Positions 26,296 through 36,151 are shown, counted from the first letter of the stretch. The stretch: DNA of 64,000 nt from Lichenicoccus roseus (GCF_005844085.1 NZ_VCDI01000005.1:62001-126000); one strand, 5' to 3'. Program-made: numbers and translations. The notes: generated from the letters alone by a model not told the origin.

Positions 26296-26972
26296 CCGGC
26301 TACGCTCCCCGATCGACCGCGCAGCCCGGCGATCGCCGCCGCGTAATCCCCTGCCCCGAACACCGAAGTGCCGCCCACCATGACGGTGGCGCCTGCTTCG
26401 ATGCAGCGCGGTGCGGTATTCCGGTCGACCCCGCCATCGACGAGGATCGGCAGGTCACGCCCCATGCCGGTCAGCATGCTGCGGATCCGCTTCACCTTGG
26501 AGAGCTGGCTGTCGAGGAACTTCTGGCCGCCGAAGCCGGGATTGACCGTCATCACCAGCACCATGTCGGCGATGTCGAGTACTTCCGCGATCGCCTCGGG
26601 CGATGTCGCCGGGCAAAGCGCGATGCCGGCCTTGGCGCCAAGCGCGCGGATCGTCTGCAGCGAGCGGTGGGCGTGCGGACCGGCCTCGATGTGGACATGG
26701 ATGTGATCGGCGCCGGCCTCGACGAATGCCGCGAGAAACGGATCGGCCGGCTCGATCATCAGGTGCACGTCGAACGGCAGCTTCGAGCGCGGCCGCAACG
26801 CCTTGATCATCTGCGTGCCGAACGACAGGTTCGGGACGAAATGACCGTCCATCACGTCGAGATGCAGCCAGTCACCGCCGGCAGCCTCGACTGCGGCGGT
26901 TTCCTCCCCTGCACGGGCAAAGTCCGCCGCCAGCAGGCTGGGAGCGACGATGATGCCTGATGTCGATGTCAT
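26292..26972 (-). CDS. rpe: Ribulose-phosphate 3-epimerase
   Basis: A 226-residue TIM-barrel enzyme interconverting ribulose-5-phosphate and xylulose-5-phosphate in the pentose phosphate pathway. Diagnostic motifs are VAPSLLAADFA at the N-terminus, LHLDVMDGHFVPNLSFG (metal and catalytic residues), the HIHVHIEAG strand, MTVNPGFGGQKF and LVDGGVDRNT with the catalytic Asp. It ends with GGTSVFGAGDY, the phosphate-binding turn. It overlaps the heparinase-like gene and lies 48 bp downstream of rsmB. Confidence 0.95.
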   Translation of the reverse strand: MTSTSGIIVAPSLLAADFARAGEETAAVEAAGGDWLHLDVMDGHFVPNLSFGTQMIKALRPRSKLPFDVHLMIEPADPFLAAFVEAGADHIHVHIEAGPHAHRSLQTIRALGAKAGIALCPATSPEAIAEVLDIADMVLVMTVNPGFGGQKFLDSQLSKVKRIRSMLTGMGRDLPILVDGGVDRNTAPRCIEAGATVMVGGTSVFGAGDYAAAIAGLRGRSGSVAG

Positions 26973-27020
26973 GCTGCGCTTCTAGCAGGAAGGACGTGAC
27001 CGTACACAAGTGACACTCGG

Positions 27021-28355
27021 TCATGTACGAACGAAACGTGCAGCAAAGAAGCCGTCCATGCCGCCATGCTCCGGCCAGAGGCCGGGATGGGTGCGCAGGC
27101 AGCCTTCCGCGGTGAGCGCCTCGGGCAGCATGGCGAGCTCGGCGGCTTCGAACGGGACGTGCCGCAGGCCGGCTCGGTGCGCCACCGCAAGCTGCGCCTC
27201 GGCCTCTTCCGGCTGCATCGAGCAGACCGCGTAGAGCAGCCGTCCGCCGGGCCGCAGCATGGTCGATGCCGCCTCGATCAGCCGCGCCTGGCCCTGGGCG
27301 AACGCCGGCAGGTCGGCGGAAGCGCGGGTGTGCAGCACCTCGGGATGCCGGCGGGCGGTGCCGGTGGCGCTGCACGGCGCATCCAGCAGCACGGCATCGA
27401 GCAGGGCCGGAGGTCGCCAGGACAGCGCGTCGGCCTCGACCAGATCGGCCTGCATCGCGAGCCTGTCGAGATTTTCGCGGACACGTTGCAGCCGGCTGCG
27501 GTCGCGATCGAGTGCGATCACCTCGGCGCCGGCATCGACAAGCTGCGCCGTCTTGCCGCCGGGTGCGGCACACAGGTCGGCGATGCGCTCACCCGGCTGC
27601 GGGTCCAGCAGCATGACCGGCAGCGCGGCGGCGACGTCCTGCACCCAGAACGTGCCTCCCGTATCCACCCGGGCGTATCCGGCAAGGTCGGCGACCCTGG
27701 TGCCCGCCGGCAGCCGCATCGTGCCGGTGGGCAGGCGCACGGCACCCTCGGGGGCGGCGGCGGCGCGACGCAGCGTCAGATCCAGCGGCGCCTCCTGCCG
27801 GATGCCGTCGGCGATGCGACGCGCGGCGTCCTCCCCGAACACCGTGGACAGCGACGACCACAGCCAGCCCGGCATATCGAGCAACGCCTGGTCGAGACCG
27901 GCCAGCGACGCCTCGCCCTGCGCCGCGACGCGACGCAGCACCGCGTTGACCAGGCCGGCGAACGGCGCCAGCCGCCTCCTGCGCACAAGTTCGACGCTGG
28001 TGCCGACCGCGGCATGTGCGGGTGTCTGCAGGAACAGCAGCTGCGCCGCTCCGAGCAGCAGCACCAGCCGCACCGGCGGTGGCGGCGGCCGGGCCAGCAG
28101 CGGACGCAGCACGGCATCGAGCGTGCCGAGCCGACGCAGCACCATCGCCGCCAGCCGGTGCGCCGCCGCGCGATCGCGGGCGGGCACCGTCGCCGGCGCG
28201 CGATCCAGCACCGCATCCAGGCTGCGCCGGCGCTCCAGCACCGAGACCAGGATGTCGTAGGCGATGTCGCGCGTCGGATCGGCCGGTGCCTGGTCCGTCT
28301 GCGGCGGGGATTGCCGTCCGCCGGGTTCCGGGCTGCGCATTGAGGTTTTGTTCAT
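27021..28355 (-). CDS. rsmB: 16S rRNA (cytosine-C5)-methyltransferase RsmB
   Basis: About 444 residues from ATG 28355 (an in-frame ATG at 28340 would remove five). An N-terminal NusB-like helical domain (about 20-160) precedes the RsmB/NOP Rossmann methyltransferase domain. The SAM site is ADLCAAPGGKTAQL, motif IV is DAPCSATGT with Cys328, and motif VI is YAVCSMQPEE with Cys378, the two catalytic Cys of m5C methyltransferases. The enzyme methylates C967 (E. coli numbering) of 16S rRNA. The frame is open upstream of 28355 but lacks family sequence. Confidence 0.93.
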   Translation of the reverse strand: MNKTSMRSPEPGGRQSPPQTDQAPADPTRDIAYDILVSVLERRRSLDAVLDRAPATVPARDRAAAHRLAAMVLRRLGTLDAVLRPLLARPPPPPVRLVLLLGAAQLLFLQTPAHAAVGTSVELVRRRRLAPFAGLVNAVLRRVAAQGEASLAGLDQALLDMPGWLWSSLSTVFGEDAARRIADGIRQEAPLDLTLRRAAAAPEGAVRLPTGTMRLPAGTRVADLAGYARVDTGGTFWVQDVAAALPVMLLDPQPGERIADLCAAPGGKTAQLVDAGAEVIALDRDRSRLQRVRENLDRLAMQADLVEADALSWRPPALLDAVLLDAPCSATGTARRHPEVLHTRASADLPAFAQGQARLIEAASTMLRPGGRLLYAVCSMQPEEAEAQLAVAHRAGLRHVPFEAAELAMLPEALTAEGCLRTHPGLWPEHGGMDGFFAARFVRT

Positions 28356-28467
28356 AGACCGCCGGTACGATGGATCGAAGGCAGAGGGGGCATGGAGAGC
28401 AGATGGCACGCGACAGGCCGTCTCGCCAGCGCTGCCGGATCCGTGAAGGGCGACGGGCCATCGAAGC

Positions 28468-29682
28468 ATGCCGGCACAGGTGAGCAGCGCAACCGCAAGC
28501 GGCCTGGGGACGGGCATCAGGCTGGGGCAGATCCGGTCCGGCGTCGCCTGGACCGCTCCGGCAAGGCGGATCGGCGTTCCCGGCGTGGGACTGCCGCTGA
28601 CCGGGCCTGACCTGGTCGGGCTGCGTGCCCGCGTCGGGGCGTCGGGCGAGCTCGAAATGCTGATCGGCAACCCCGGTGGCGGGCGCGGCATCTATGTCGG
28701 AAGCTGGGAGGCAATCCGGCTGCAGGCGACGCCGAGCCTGCACGACAGCCGCCTCCTCGAACTCCTGCAACCGGGCGCCGGCGCCCCGCTGACCCCGGAC
28801 CGGGTCCGGGCGGCGGCGCTGGAAGCGGCCGGCGAAGGCTTTTGCGGACGCCGGGCGGCCCAGGTTGCCCGTACCGCCCAGGCCGCCGAGCGCACCAACC
28901 TGCTCCGGCTGCGATCGCATCTGCTGCTCGAAACGGCCTGCGCCCTCGATCTGCCGGGAGCGCGGATGACACGCTTCGATCCCTGGACCGCGGGGCTCGA
29001 GGAGCAGGCCATCTGGCTGGGTGGCGCGCCGGAGGCGATCGCCGCGCGCATCGGTATGCAGGCCGGCCGGCTCGATGGTCTTGCCGCGGCAGAGCTGTCG
29101 GCCTCGGCGACCGCCCTTGCCACGGTCGCGTTGCCGCTCGGCTTCGGACCGGCCGGCGACCGGTTCCGATTGCCGCGCATCCTGCAGCTGATGGCGCGGG
29201 CGGGAAGCGTCGGCCAGGGCGCGGTGGCGGCCTGCATCCTCGCCCGGCACACCCTTGCCTGCGACGCGCTGCGGCAGGCGCGGGCCGCCTTCGACAAGCC
29301 CCTCGCGTTGCTCGCGGACTGGCGGCACGACCCCGACGCGGTGACGCAACTCCTCATGCAGCCATCCTGGCTGCTGGATGGCTGGGACCGGCTCTGCCTG
29401 GTGCGGGCCGATCCGGCATTCGGGGCGGCCGGCCGCAGGGCGGTGGCGCAGCTGCTCACGCAAGACATCTCGAGCCGGATGGCGGTGACGCAGCCGTCCG
29501 CCGCGACCGATGCTTCCGAAGCGGGCCAACCCGCCGACCGGAGCGGGTCCGCCCTGGCGATGGACCGGACGTGCCGCAACGAGCGGCTGCGTCTCGCCGA
29601 GCTCCGTCTCGACGACCCGGACGACAGCCCGCCGGCTTCGGCGGACGATCTCCCCGGCACGCCGGCCGGAGTGCCACGATGA
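28468..29682 (+). CDS. Uncharacterised 404-residue helical protein, pair member 1
   Basis: An Ala/Leu/Arg-rich soluble protein without signal peptide or transmembrane segments. The N-terminal ~110 residues look beta-rich (GVGLPLTGPDLVGLRARVG, RGIYVGSWEAIRL), and residues ~115-330 are helical (AAERTNLLRLRSHLLLETACAL, RFRLPRILQLMARAGSVGQGAVAACILA). The C-terminal ~60 residues are polar and probably disordered. I recognise no domain. It overlaps the next gene by ATGA and both proteins share a helical character, so they probably act as a pair. It is divergent from rsmB across 112 bp. Confidence 0.6.
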   Translation: MPAQVSSATASGLGTGIRLGQIRSGVAWTAPARRIGVPGVGLPLTGPDLVGLRARVGASGELEMLIGNPGGGRGIYVGSWEAIRLQATPSLHDSRLLELLQPGAGAPLTPDRVRAAALEAAGEGFCGRRAAQVARTAQAAERTNLLRLRSHLLLETACALDLPGARMTRFDPWTAGLEEQAIWLGGAPEAIAARIGMQAGRLDGLAAAELSASATALATVALPLGFGPAGDRFRLPRILQLMARAGSVGQGAVAACILARHTLACDALRQARAAFDKPLALLADWRHDPDAVTQLLMQPSWLLDGWDRLCLVRADPAFGAAGRRAVAQLLTQDISSRMAVTQPSAATDASEAGQPADRSGSALAMDRTCRNERLRLAELRLDDPDDSPPASADDLPGTPAGVPR

Positions 29683-30974
29683 CGGCGCAGACGCCCGGTG
29701 CGGAGCTGCCCGCTGCCGAGCCGCCCGCTGCCGGGCCGCCCGCTGTCGAGCCGCCCGCTGCCAAGCCGATGCATGCGACCGCCACGCTGCCGGCCATCGC
29801 GTCCCTCGCCACGCGGGTGCAGGAGGCGAGCGACGAGGCTGCCATGCGGATCACCGGCCTGCTGGACAGCCTGGTGGCGCGCGGCGACGTCGATCGCGTG
29901 CTGGACGCCGTGCGTCCGCGCCTCAGGATGCTGGGGCCGATCCGCCGGCGCACGCTGGCACGCGCCTTGTTCGAGCCGTTCGATCCGGTGATCGCCACGC
30001 CCGCCGCCTGGCGCGCCGGCCTCGGCAGCATCCCGCGCAGCATCATTGCCCCGGTGACGGCCTTGGTGAGGCTGCGCCTGGCCACCATCGCCGAGGTCGA
30101 TACCGCCCTCGCCGCCGGCACCGAGCCGGCACCGCAGCTCTGGACCGAAGCCGCCCGGCTGCTCGCGGAGACCTCGTTGCCGCAGCACTGGCACAGTACC
30201 GCCTTCAGGGCGGAGACCGGCATCAGGCAAGGCATGCTCGAGCCGCTCTGCGAAGCCCTGCGGCTGCTGTTCTCCCAAGCCGCTCCACTCAGGCTCGCCG
30301 CCCAGGGCCATGAGATCGAGGTTCGCAGCCTGCGACCGTTGCTGCTCGCGGCAACGCGGTCGGGCCCGATCGGCTGTGCGCTGGTGGTCGCGCTGCTGCT
30401 GGAACGCACCGGCCGGCCCGAGGACATGCTGGATACCATGCTTGCGGTTGCCCGCGAGAGCATGCTGGTGCGGCCGCTGGACGATGCCCTGCAGAGCGTC
30501 ATGGAGGGCGTGGTCGGGCACCTGCACCGGCCACCGGCAACGGCTTCCAGCGCCGACGGAGCCCTTGCGGCACAGGCACGGCTGGCGTCCCGCGTCGTCG
30601 GCTTCAGCAGCCTGCGTGGCGACATGGCGCGCTTCGGCCCCCAGCTCGCGCCGCGGCGGCACGAGCTTGCATCCGAATGCTGCGTTGCGCTGGAACTCGG
30701 CTTCGATCAGGTCCGCCGGTGGGCGCTGACGGCGCCCGGCGGCGCGGCGGCGGAGGATGCCATGGTGGAGCGAATCGAGGCGCACCTGCGGGCGCTGAAA
30801 CGCCTAGACGTGGCGTCCCGCCCGCTCGGCGCGGCAGTCGCCCAGGACCACATCTTCAAGCAGATCGTCGCCTTCTGCGCGGACGGCGGGCGGGCGAGCT
30901 GGCTCACCGCGGTGGACCGGATGCGGCTATGCGAGATCCTGGTCGGCTCCGAGGCAGCCCGGCTGCTGTGCTGA
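29679..30974 (+). CDS. Uncharacterised 431-residue helical protein, pair member 2
   Basis: The start ATG 29679 overlaps the preceding stop. The first 30 residues are a low-complexity Pro/Ala linker made of repeated P-P-A-x-x units (encoded by the 15-bp tandem repeat at 29701-29766). The remainder is helical, with LATRVQEASDEAAMRITGLLDSL, RRRTLARALFEPFDPV, WHSTAFRAETGIRQGMLEPL and AVAQDHIFKQIVAFCADGG as the most conserved-looking parts. No membrane segment or catalytic motif is visible. Tight linkage with the upstream unknown gene suggests a shared function. Confidence 0.6.
   Translation: MTAQTPGAELPAAEPPAAGPPAVEPPAAKPMHATATLPAIASLATRVQEASDEAAMRITGLLDSLVARGDVDRVLDAVRPRLRMLGPIRRRTLARALFEPFDPVIATPAAWRAGLGSIPRSIIAPVTALVRLRLATIAEVDTALAAGTEPAPQLWTEAARLLAETSLPQHWHSTAFRAETGIRQGMLEPLCEALRLLFSQAAPLRLAAQGHEIEVRSLRPLLLAATRSGPIGCALVVALLLERTGRPEDMLDTMLAVARESMLVRPLDDALQSVMEGVVGHLHRPPATASSADGALAAQARLASRVVGFSSLRGDMARFGPQLAPRRHELASECCVALELGFDQVRRWALTAPGGAAAEDAMVERIEAHLRALKRLDVASRPLGAAVAQDHIFKQIVAFCADGGRASWLTAVDRMRLCEILVGSEAARLLC
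29701..29766 (+). repeat. 15-bp tandem repeat coding for Pro/Ala-rich linker
   Basis: About four and a half copies of a 15-bp unit close to CCGCCCGCTGCCGAG, with substitutions in single positions, translate into repeated PPAxx pentapeptides at the N-terminus of the 431-residue protein. The unit is a multiple of three, so copy-number changes by slippage would alter the linker length without shifting the frame. Confidence 0.7.
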
Positions 30975-31007
30975 GCGGGCGCCGGCGCGCCGCTGCCAGG
31001 AGGGCGC

Positions 31008-31781
31008 TTGACCGCGGGCATGACCGGTTCCAGCCTAGGGCCGATGTCGATGCAGGCGGCCCTGGATGCAATACGCGCGCGGATCGAGCGAGCCGCCGCC
31101 GCCAGTGGCCGGCCGGCCGATGCGATCTCGCTGGTCGCCGTCTCCAAGACGCATCCGGCGGAGCGGGTGGCTGAATTGCTGGCCTGTGGGCAGCGCCGCT
31201 TCGGCGAGAACCGCGTGCAGGAGGCGCAGGCCAAGTTCCCGGCCCTGCGCGAACAGCATCCCGACCTGGTGCTGCACCTGATCGGCCCGCTGCAGACCAA
31301 CAAGGCGGCCGACGCGGTGCGCCTCGCCGACGTCATCGAAACGCTGGATCGCCCGCGCCTGGCCGACGCCATCGCCCGCGCGGCGGAAGCCGGAGGCCGG
31401 CTGCCGGAGCTGCTGGTGCAGGTCAATATCGGCGACGAGCCGCAGAAGGCCGGGGTCGCCCGCGCCGATGCGGAAAAGTTCATCCGGAACTGCCAGACGC
31501 GCTTCGGCGACCGGCTCACCGGCCTGATGTGCATCCCGCCGGTGGAGGGCGACCCGCGGCCACATTTTCGTGCCCTGGCGGATCTCGCCGCCGGCTTCGG
31601 CCTGCAAACGCTGTCGATGGGCATGTCGGGGGATTTCGAGCAGGCCATCGAGGAGGGCGCCACGCAGGTGCGGGTCGGCTCGGCGTTGTTCGGCGCCCGC
31701 CCCGTCCAGGAGAGCGCAACGCAGGCCATCCAGACGCCTCCGGCCGGCGCCACCCCGCCGCTTGCCTCGCTCGCTCGATGA
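31008..31781 (+). CDS. YggS/PLPBP-type pyridoxal phosphate homeostasis protein
   Basis: A 257-residue (from TTG 31008) single-domain PLP-binding TIM-barrel protein. The PLP lysine is in LVAVSKTHP, followed by [24 protein letters not shown] and [12 protein letters not shown]. The ending [27 protein letters not shown] carries the phosphate-binding residues. AGGAGG sits four bases before the TTG; an ATG at 31020 is the alternative. YggS proteins buffer intracellular PLP and affect amino acid pools. The C-terminal ~20 residues are a nonconserved tail. Confidence 0.9.
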   Translation: MTAGMTGSSLGPMSMQAALDAIRARIERAAAASGRPADAISLVAVSKTHPAERVAELLACGQRRFGENRVQEAQAKFPALREQHPDLVLHLIGPLQTNKAADAVRLADVIETLDRPRLADAIARAAEAGGRLPELLVQVNIGDEPQKAGVARADAEKFIRNCQTRFGDRLTGLMCIPPVEGDPRPHFRALADLAAGFGLQTLSMGMSGDFEQAIEEGATQVRVGSALFGARPVQESATQAIQTPPAGATPPLASLAR

Positions 31782-31833
31782 GCAGTATGGGGGCGCTCCC
31801 CGGACCTGTGCCGGGCCCCTCCGGAGCCTCTTC

Positions 31834-33825
31834 ATGAGCCGTGACGCCGGAGCCCCGCTCGACGGCATGCAGCCTTCCCCGACCACCGGCGCCCACACCG
31901 CAGCCGCCATGGCCCTCCCGGCGCCCGGATCGAGAGTGCCCCATGGCACGTCCCGCGCCACGCCGCGCGGCAGCATCGGCGTGGCGTCGCTCATGGGCGT
32001 GCTCGGCGTCGTCTATGGCGACATCGGCACCAGCCCGCTCTATGCGCTGAAATCCACCATCTCGATCATCAGCGAGCATGCGCCGACGCGCTGGGAGGTG
32101 ATCGGCATCGAGAGCCTGATCTTCTGGTCGCTGATCCTGATCGTGACCATCAAATACGTCCTGCTGGTGATGCGCGCCGACAACGGCGGCGAGGGCGGCA
32201 TCCTGGCGCTGATGGCGCTCGCCCAGCGCGTCGCCTCGGGTGCGAGGATGCATGCGATGCTCGGCCTCGTCGGCATCATCGGCGCCTGCCTGTTCTTCGG
32301 CGACGGCACCATCACGCCCGCCATCTCGGTGCTGTCCGCCATCGAGGGCCTCGAGGTCAGCATCCCCTCCGCGCGCGAGGTGGTGCTGCCGATCGCGGTC
32401 GGCGTCATCGTCGCGCTGTTCAGCATGCAGTGGCGTGGCACCGGCAGCGTCGGGCGCATCTTCGGGCCGGTCATGGTGGTGTGGTTCGGCACCATCGGGG
32501 TGCTCGGCGCCATCGAGGTGGTGCGCTACCCGTCCGTGCTGGAGGCCCTGCTGCCGCACCATGCGGTGATCTTCGTCTGGCATCATGGCTGGATCGCCTT
32601 CGTGGCACTCGGCGCCGTGGTGCTGTCGGTCACCGGCGCCGAGGCACTGTATGCCGACATGGGCCATTTCGGCGCGCCGCCGATCCGGCTCGCCTGGCTG
32701 GTCTTCGTGCTGCCGTCGCTGGCGCTGAACTACCTCGGCCAGGGCGCGCTGATCATCAACCACCCCGAGGCGATCGCTAATCCATTCTTCTTGCTCGGGC
32801 CGCACTGGCTGCGGCTGCCGATGGTGCTGCTGGCGACTGCCGCCACCGTGATCGCCAGCCAGGCGATGATCACCGGCGCCTACTCGATCGCACGCCAGAC
32901 CGTGCAGCTCGGCTACCTGCCGCGCATGCGGGTCAGCCACACCAATCCGAACGAGGAAGGCCAGATCTACGTCCCGCAGATCAACTGGGCGCTGATGGTC
33001 GGCGTGCTGCTGCTGGTGCTGGCGTTCCGCTCCTCCGACGCGCTTGCATCCGCATATGGCATAGCCGTCACCGGGACCTTCATGTGCACCTGCATCCTGG
33101 CGATGGTGGTGTTCCGCCGGCAGTTCGGCTGGTCTCGCTTCGCCGCGGTTACCGTGTTCGGCGGCTTCTTCCTGATCGACACGGTGTTCTTCGCCGCCAA
33201 TGCGCTCAAGATCCCGCAAGGCGGCTGGGTGCCGGTGCTGCTCGGCATCGTGCTGACCGCGCTGATGACCAGCTGGAAACGCGGCCGCGAACTGCTGGCG
33301 CTGCGCTGGAAGCAGGACAGCATGCCGCTGGCCTCGTTCCTGGCCCGGCTGCCGCAGTCGCGCACCGTGCGGGTGCACGGCATGGCGGTGTTCCTGACCG
33401 GCAACCCGGACGTCGTGCCGGCGTCGCTGCTGCACAACCTGAAGCATAACAAGGTGCTGCACGACAGGGTGCTGTTCGTCACGATCCAGAACCTCGACCA
33501 GCCCGAGGCGGGCCGCAACCACCGCATGAGCGTCGAGGAACTGGCGCCGGGCGTTCACCGGGTGACGCTCCGCTATGGCTTCATGGAGAGCCCCAATCTG
33601 CCGCGCGCCCTCGAGGAGCTGAAGAGCCATGGGGTGGCGTTCGATGCGATGCAGGCGAGCTACTTCGTGAACCGCGAGGTGCTGGTGCGCGCCACCATCC
33701 CGCGCATGCCGCTCTGGCGGCTGTCGCTGTTCCTGGTGATGGCGCGCAATGCGGTCACCACCACCGAATTCTTCCGCATCCCGAGCGATCGCGTCGTCGA
33801 ACTGGGCGTCCGGGTCGCCATCTGA
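31834..33825 (+). CDS. kup: Kup-type potassium uptake transporter
   Basis: A 663-residue K+:H+ symporter. A ~45-residue soluble leader precedes 12 predicted transmembrane segments and a C-terminal cytoplasmic domain (about 490-663). Family signatures are [47 protein letters not shown] and [16 protein letters not shown]. The start ATG 31834 is preceded by GGAG at suitable distance, and the upstream frame crosses yggS. The protein imports potassium at the inner membrane. hemW begins 5 bp after its stop. Confidence 0.93.
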   Translation: MSRDAGAPLDGMQPSPTTGAHTAAAMALPAPGSRVPHGTSRATPRGSIGVASLMGVLGVVYGDIGTSPLYALKSTISIISEHAPTRWEVIGIESLIFWSLILIVTIKYVLLVMRADNGGEGGILALMALAQRVASGARMHAMLGLVGIIGACLFFGDGTITPAISVLSAIEGLEVSIPSAREVVLPIAVGVIVALFSMQWRGTGSVGRIFGPVMVVWFGTIGVLGAIEVVRYPSVLEALLPHHAVIFVWHHGWIAFVALGAVVLSVTGAEALYADMGHFGAPPIRLAWLVFVLPSLALNYLGQGALIINHPEAIANPFFLLGPHWLRLPMVLLATAATVIASQAMITGAYSIARQTVQLGYLPRMRVSHTNPNEEGQIYVPQINWALMVGVLLLVLAFRSSDALASAYGIAVTGTFMCTCILAMVVFRRQFGWSRFAAVTVFGGFFLIDTVFFAANALKIPQGGWVPVLLGIVLTALMTSWKRGRELLALRWKQDSMPLASFLARLPQSRTVRVHGMAVFLTGNPDVVPASLLHNLKHNKVLHDRVLFVTIQNLDQPEAGRNHRMSVEELAPGVHRVTLRYGFMESPNLPRALEELKSHGVAFDAMQASYFVNREVLVRATIPRMPLWRLSLFLVMARNAVTTTEFFRIPSDRVVELGVRVAI

Positions 33826-33830
33826 GCGAA

Positions 33831-34982
33831 GTGCCCGAACCGCTCGCGCTCTACATCCACTGGCCGTTCTGCCTCGCCAAGTGCCCGTACTGCGACTTCA
33901 ACAGCCACGTCCGGGACGTGGTGCCGGAGGCGCGGTTCGCGCACGCGTTGTCGCGTGAGCTGGCGCATGAGGCGGCACGCCTGGGTCGGCGTCCGCTCAC
34001 CTCGATCTTCTTCGGTGGCGGCACGCCCAGCCTGATGGCGCCGGACAGCGTGGCGGCCCTGATCGAACAGGCGACCACCCTGTTCGATCCTGTCCCCGAC
34101 ATGGAGATCACGCTGGAGGCGAACCCGACTTCCGTCGAGACCGGTCGGCTGCGCGGCTTCCGCGAGGCCGGGGTCAACCGGGTGTCGCTCGGCATCCAGG
34201 CGCTGGACGGCGAGGCGTTGCACCGGCTCGGGCGCGAGCATACGGCGGGCGAGGCGATCGCGGCGCTCGAGCTGGCGCGCACGCTGTTCCCGCGCATCTC
34301 GTTCGACCTGATCTATGCGCGCCCGGGACAGGCGATGGCGGAGTGGCGGGCCGAACTCGACGCCGCCCTCGCCCTGGTCGCGGACCATCTGTCGCTCTAC
34401 CAGCTCACCATCGAGCCCGGCACCCGCTACGAGGCGCTGCATCGGCAGGGGCTGATCGCGCTGCCCGACGAAGACGACGCGGCGGCGTTGTACTGCGAGA
34501 CCGCGACCGTGGCGGCACGCCATGGCCTGCTCGGCTACGAGATCTCGAACTACGCCCGTCCCGGGGCGGAAAGCCGGCACAACCTCGCCTACTGGCGCTA
34601 CCAGGACTATGCCGGCATCGGCCCCGGCGCGCACGGAAGGCTGACGCTGGACGGACGCCTGCACGCTACCCGCCGCCATCGCGCCCCGGAGCCCTGGGCC
34701 GAGCGCGTCGAGCGCATGGGCAGCGGCCAGACCTCGGAGACGCCGCTGGAACCCGGCGAGCGGGCGCGCGAGATGCTGCTGATGGGGCTGCGGCTGGCGG
34801 AAGGCATCCCGGCCGCGAGGTTCGCGGCGCGCACCGGCATCGCACTGGCCGACGCGATCGACGGCGACGTGCTGGGCGATGCCATCGAGGCGGGCTACGT
34901 GGCGTGGCATGGCGATTGCCTCGCCGCGACCTCCGAGGGCCGGCTGCGCCTGGATGCGCTGCTGGCCGCCCTTGTGCTCTGA
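33831..34982 (+). CDS. hemW: Radical SAM heme chaperone HemW
   Basis: A 383-residue radical SAM protein starting at GTG 33831. The cluster motif CxxxCxxC is at Cys14, Cys18 and Cys21 (FCLAKCPYCDFN), followed by FFGGGTPSLM, ITLEANPTSVE, NRVSLGIQALD and a C-terminal HemN domain. The spacing and length fit HemW, a heme-trafficking protein, rather than the longer coproporphyrinogen oxidase HemN. YQLTIEPGT and YEISNYARPG are HemW-typical. It is closely coupled to kup by position only. Confidence 0.9.
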   Translation: MPEPLALYIHWPFCLAKCPYCDFNSHVRDVVPEARFAHALSRELAHEAARLGRRPLTSIFFGGGTPSLMAPDSVAALIEQATTLFDPVPDMEITLEANPTSVETGRLRGFREAGVNRVSLGIQALDGEALHRLGREHTAGEAIAALELARTLFPRISFDLIYARPGQAMAEWRAELDAALALVADHLSLYQLTIEPGTRYEALHRQGLIALPDEDDAAALYCETATVAARHGLLGYEISNYARPGAESRHNLAYWRYQDYAGIGPGAHGRLTLDGRLHATRRHRAPEPWAERVERMGSGQTSETPLEPGERAREMLLMGLRLAEGIPAARFAARTGIALADAIDGDVLGDAIEAGYVAWHGDCLAATSEGRLRLDALLAALVL

Positions 34983-34992
34983 AAGGCTGCCC

Positions 34993-36135
34993 ATGATCCG
35001 CATGACCCGGCGGTTTGCGCTGCTCCTCGCCCTTGCCGCCGCCTGGGTGCCCGCTTCCCGGGTGCCGGCCCGCGCGGCGGCGCCGATGCTGGTGATCGAG
35101 GACAACGACTATCTCGGGCCGGGCGGCTCCGACCTGCAATCCACCCTGCCGCTGCTCGCCGACCCCGCGGTGCAGGTGCTCGGCTTCACCGTCGTCGTCG
35201 GCGATGGCTGGGAGAATGCCGAGAGCGCGCACCTGCGCCGCTTCCTGGAGATCGCCGGGCATCCGGACATCCCGGTGGTGGATGGCGCGACGCTGCCGCT
35301 GGTGAACAGCGTGGCGCGCATGCGGCTCTGGGAGAAGGCATACGGCACCATTCCGTGGAAGGGCGCCTGGGGTGGCCTCGGCTCGATCGACAAGGTCCCG
35401 GCGACGCAGCCGCCGGTGCCGGCGCTCGACGAAGGTGCGCCGACGACCAAGGCATTGTCGTCCAGGGAGGGGGCGGAGCGCGCCGCCGAGTTCCTGATCC
35501 GCACCGTGCACGCGCATCCGCACCAGGTCACCATCGTCGCCGCCGGGCCGCTGACCAACCTTGCCCTGGCGATCCGGCTCGATGCGACCTTCGCGACCGA
35601 TGCAAAGCAGCTGGTGTTCATGGGCGCGCTGATCGACACCAACATGGAGGCGGTCACCGGCAACGCCGACTTCGCGTCGGACTTCAACATGATCTTCGAT
35701 CCCGAGGCGGCGCATATCGTGCTGACCGCGCCCTGGCCGAAGATCACCTCGGTCGGCAACGTGTCGAACGCGGTGTTGATGACCCACGCGCTGATGGCGC
35801 GCATCGCCGCCCGCCACAACGCGCTGACGCAGTACCTGAGCCGCTACTACGCGCCGCTGCCGATGTGGGACGAGCTGACCTCGGCCATCGCGGCCGACCC
35901 GTACCTGGTGACCAGGTCGGTGCAGGCGTATCTCGACATCGACACCAACCCGGGCATCGACTACGGCCACGCGCACGTCTGGCCGGAGGCGCTTGCGCCG
36001 CGCAACATGGGCCTGCGCCCTGTCACGATCGTGCAGACGGTCGACACCAAACGCTTCCTGGATCGTTTCGTGCAACAGGCGCAGGAGGGAGAAGCCCAGA
36101 ACGGGCAGAACCGGAACGGCGCCGTGCATCCGTGA
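34993..36135 (+). CDS. Exported nucleoside hydrolase-type protein
   Basis: A 380-residue protein with a signal peptide (RRFALLLALAAAWVPASRVPARAA) and a nucleoside hydrolase domain. The usual N-terminal metal-binding motif DxDxxxDD is represented by EDNDYLGPGGSDLQS, so the aspartate cluster is only partly conserved. TIVAAGPLTNLALAI, LVFMGALIDTN and the FASDFNMIFDPEAAHIVL region are typical of inosine-uridine-preferring hydrolases. It should cleave a ribonucleoside or similar N-glycoside in the periplasm; altered acidic residues may indicate a different substrate. Start ATG 34993, 10 bp after hemW. Confidence 0.85.
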   Translation: MIRMTRRFALLLALAAAWVPASRVPARAAAPMLVIEDNDYLGPGGSDLQSTLPLLADPAVQVLGFTVVVGDGWENAESAHLRRFLEIAGHPDIPVVDGATLPLVNSVARMRLWEKAYGTIPWKGAWGGLGSIDKVPATQPPVPALDEGAPTTKALSSREGAERAAEFLIRTVHAHPHQVTIVAAGPLTNLALAIRLDATFATDAKQLVFMGALIDTNMEAVTGNADFASDFNMIFDPEAAHIVLTAPWPKITSVGNVSNAVLMTHALMARIAARHNALTQYLSRYYAPLPMWDELTSAIAADPYLVTRSVQAYLDIDTNPGIDYGHAHVWPEALAPRNMGLRPVTIVQTVDTKRFLDRFVQQAQEGEAQNGQNRNGAVHP

Positions 36136-36151
36136 CAAGGACACTACGACC

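Noticed and set aside
29701-29766. Tandem repeat considered as a CRISPR array or regulatory repeat
   Set aside because: The 15-bp units are contiguous, in frame and coding, with no spacers; it is a low-complexity protein linker.
31516-33630. 704-residue open frame antisense to kup
   Set aside because: Kup is complete on the plus strand; the antisense product is a His/Asp/Arg repeat-like sequence with no domain.
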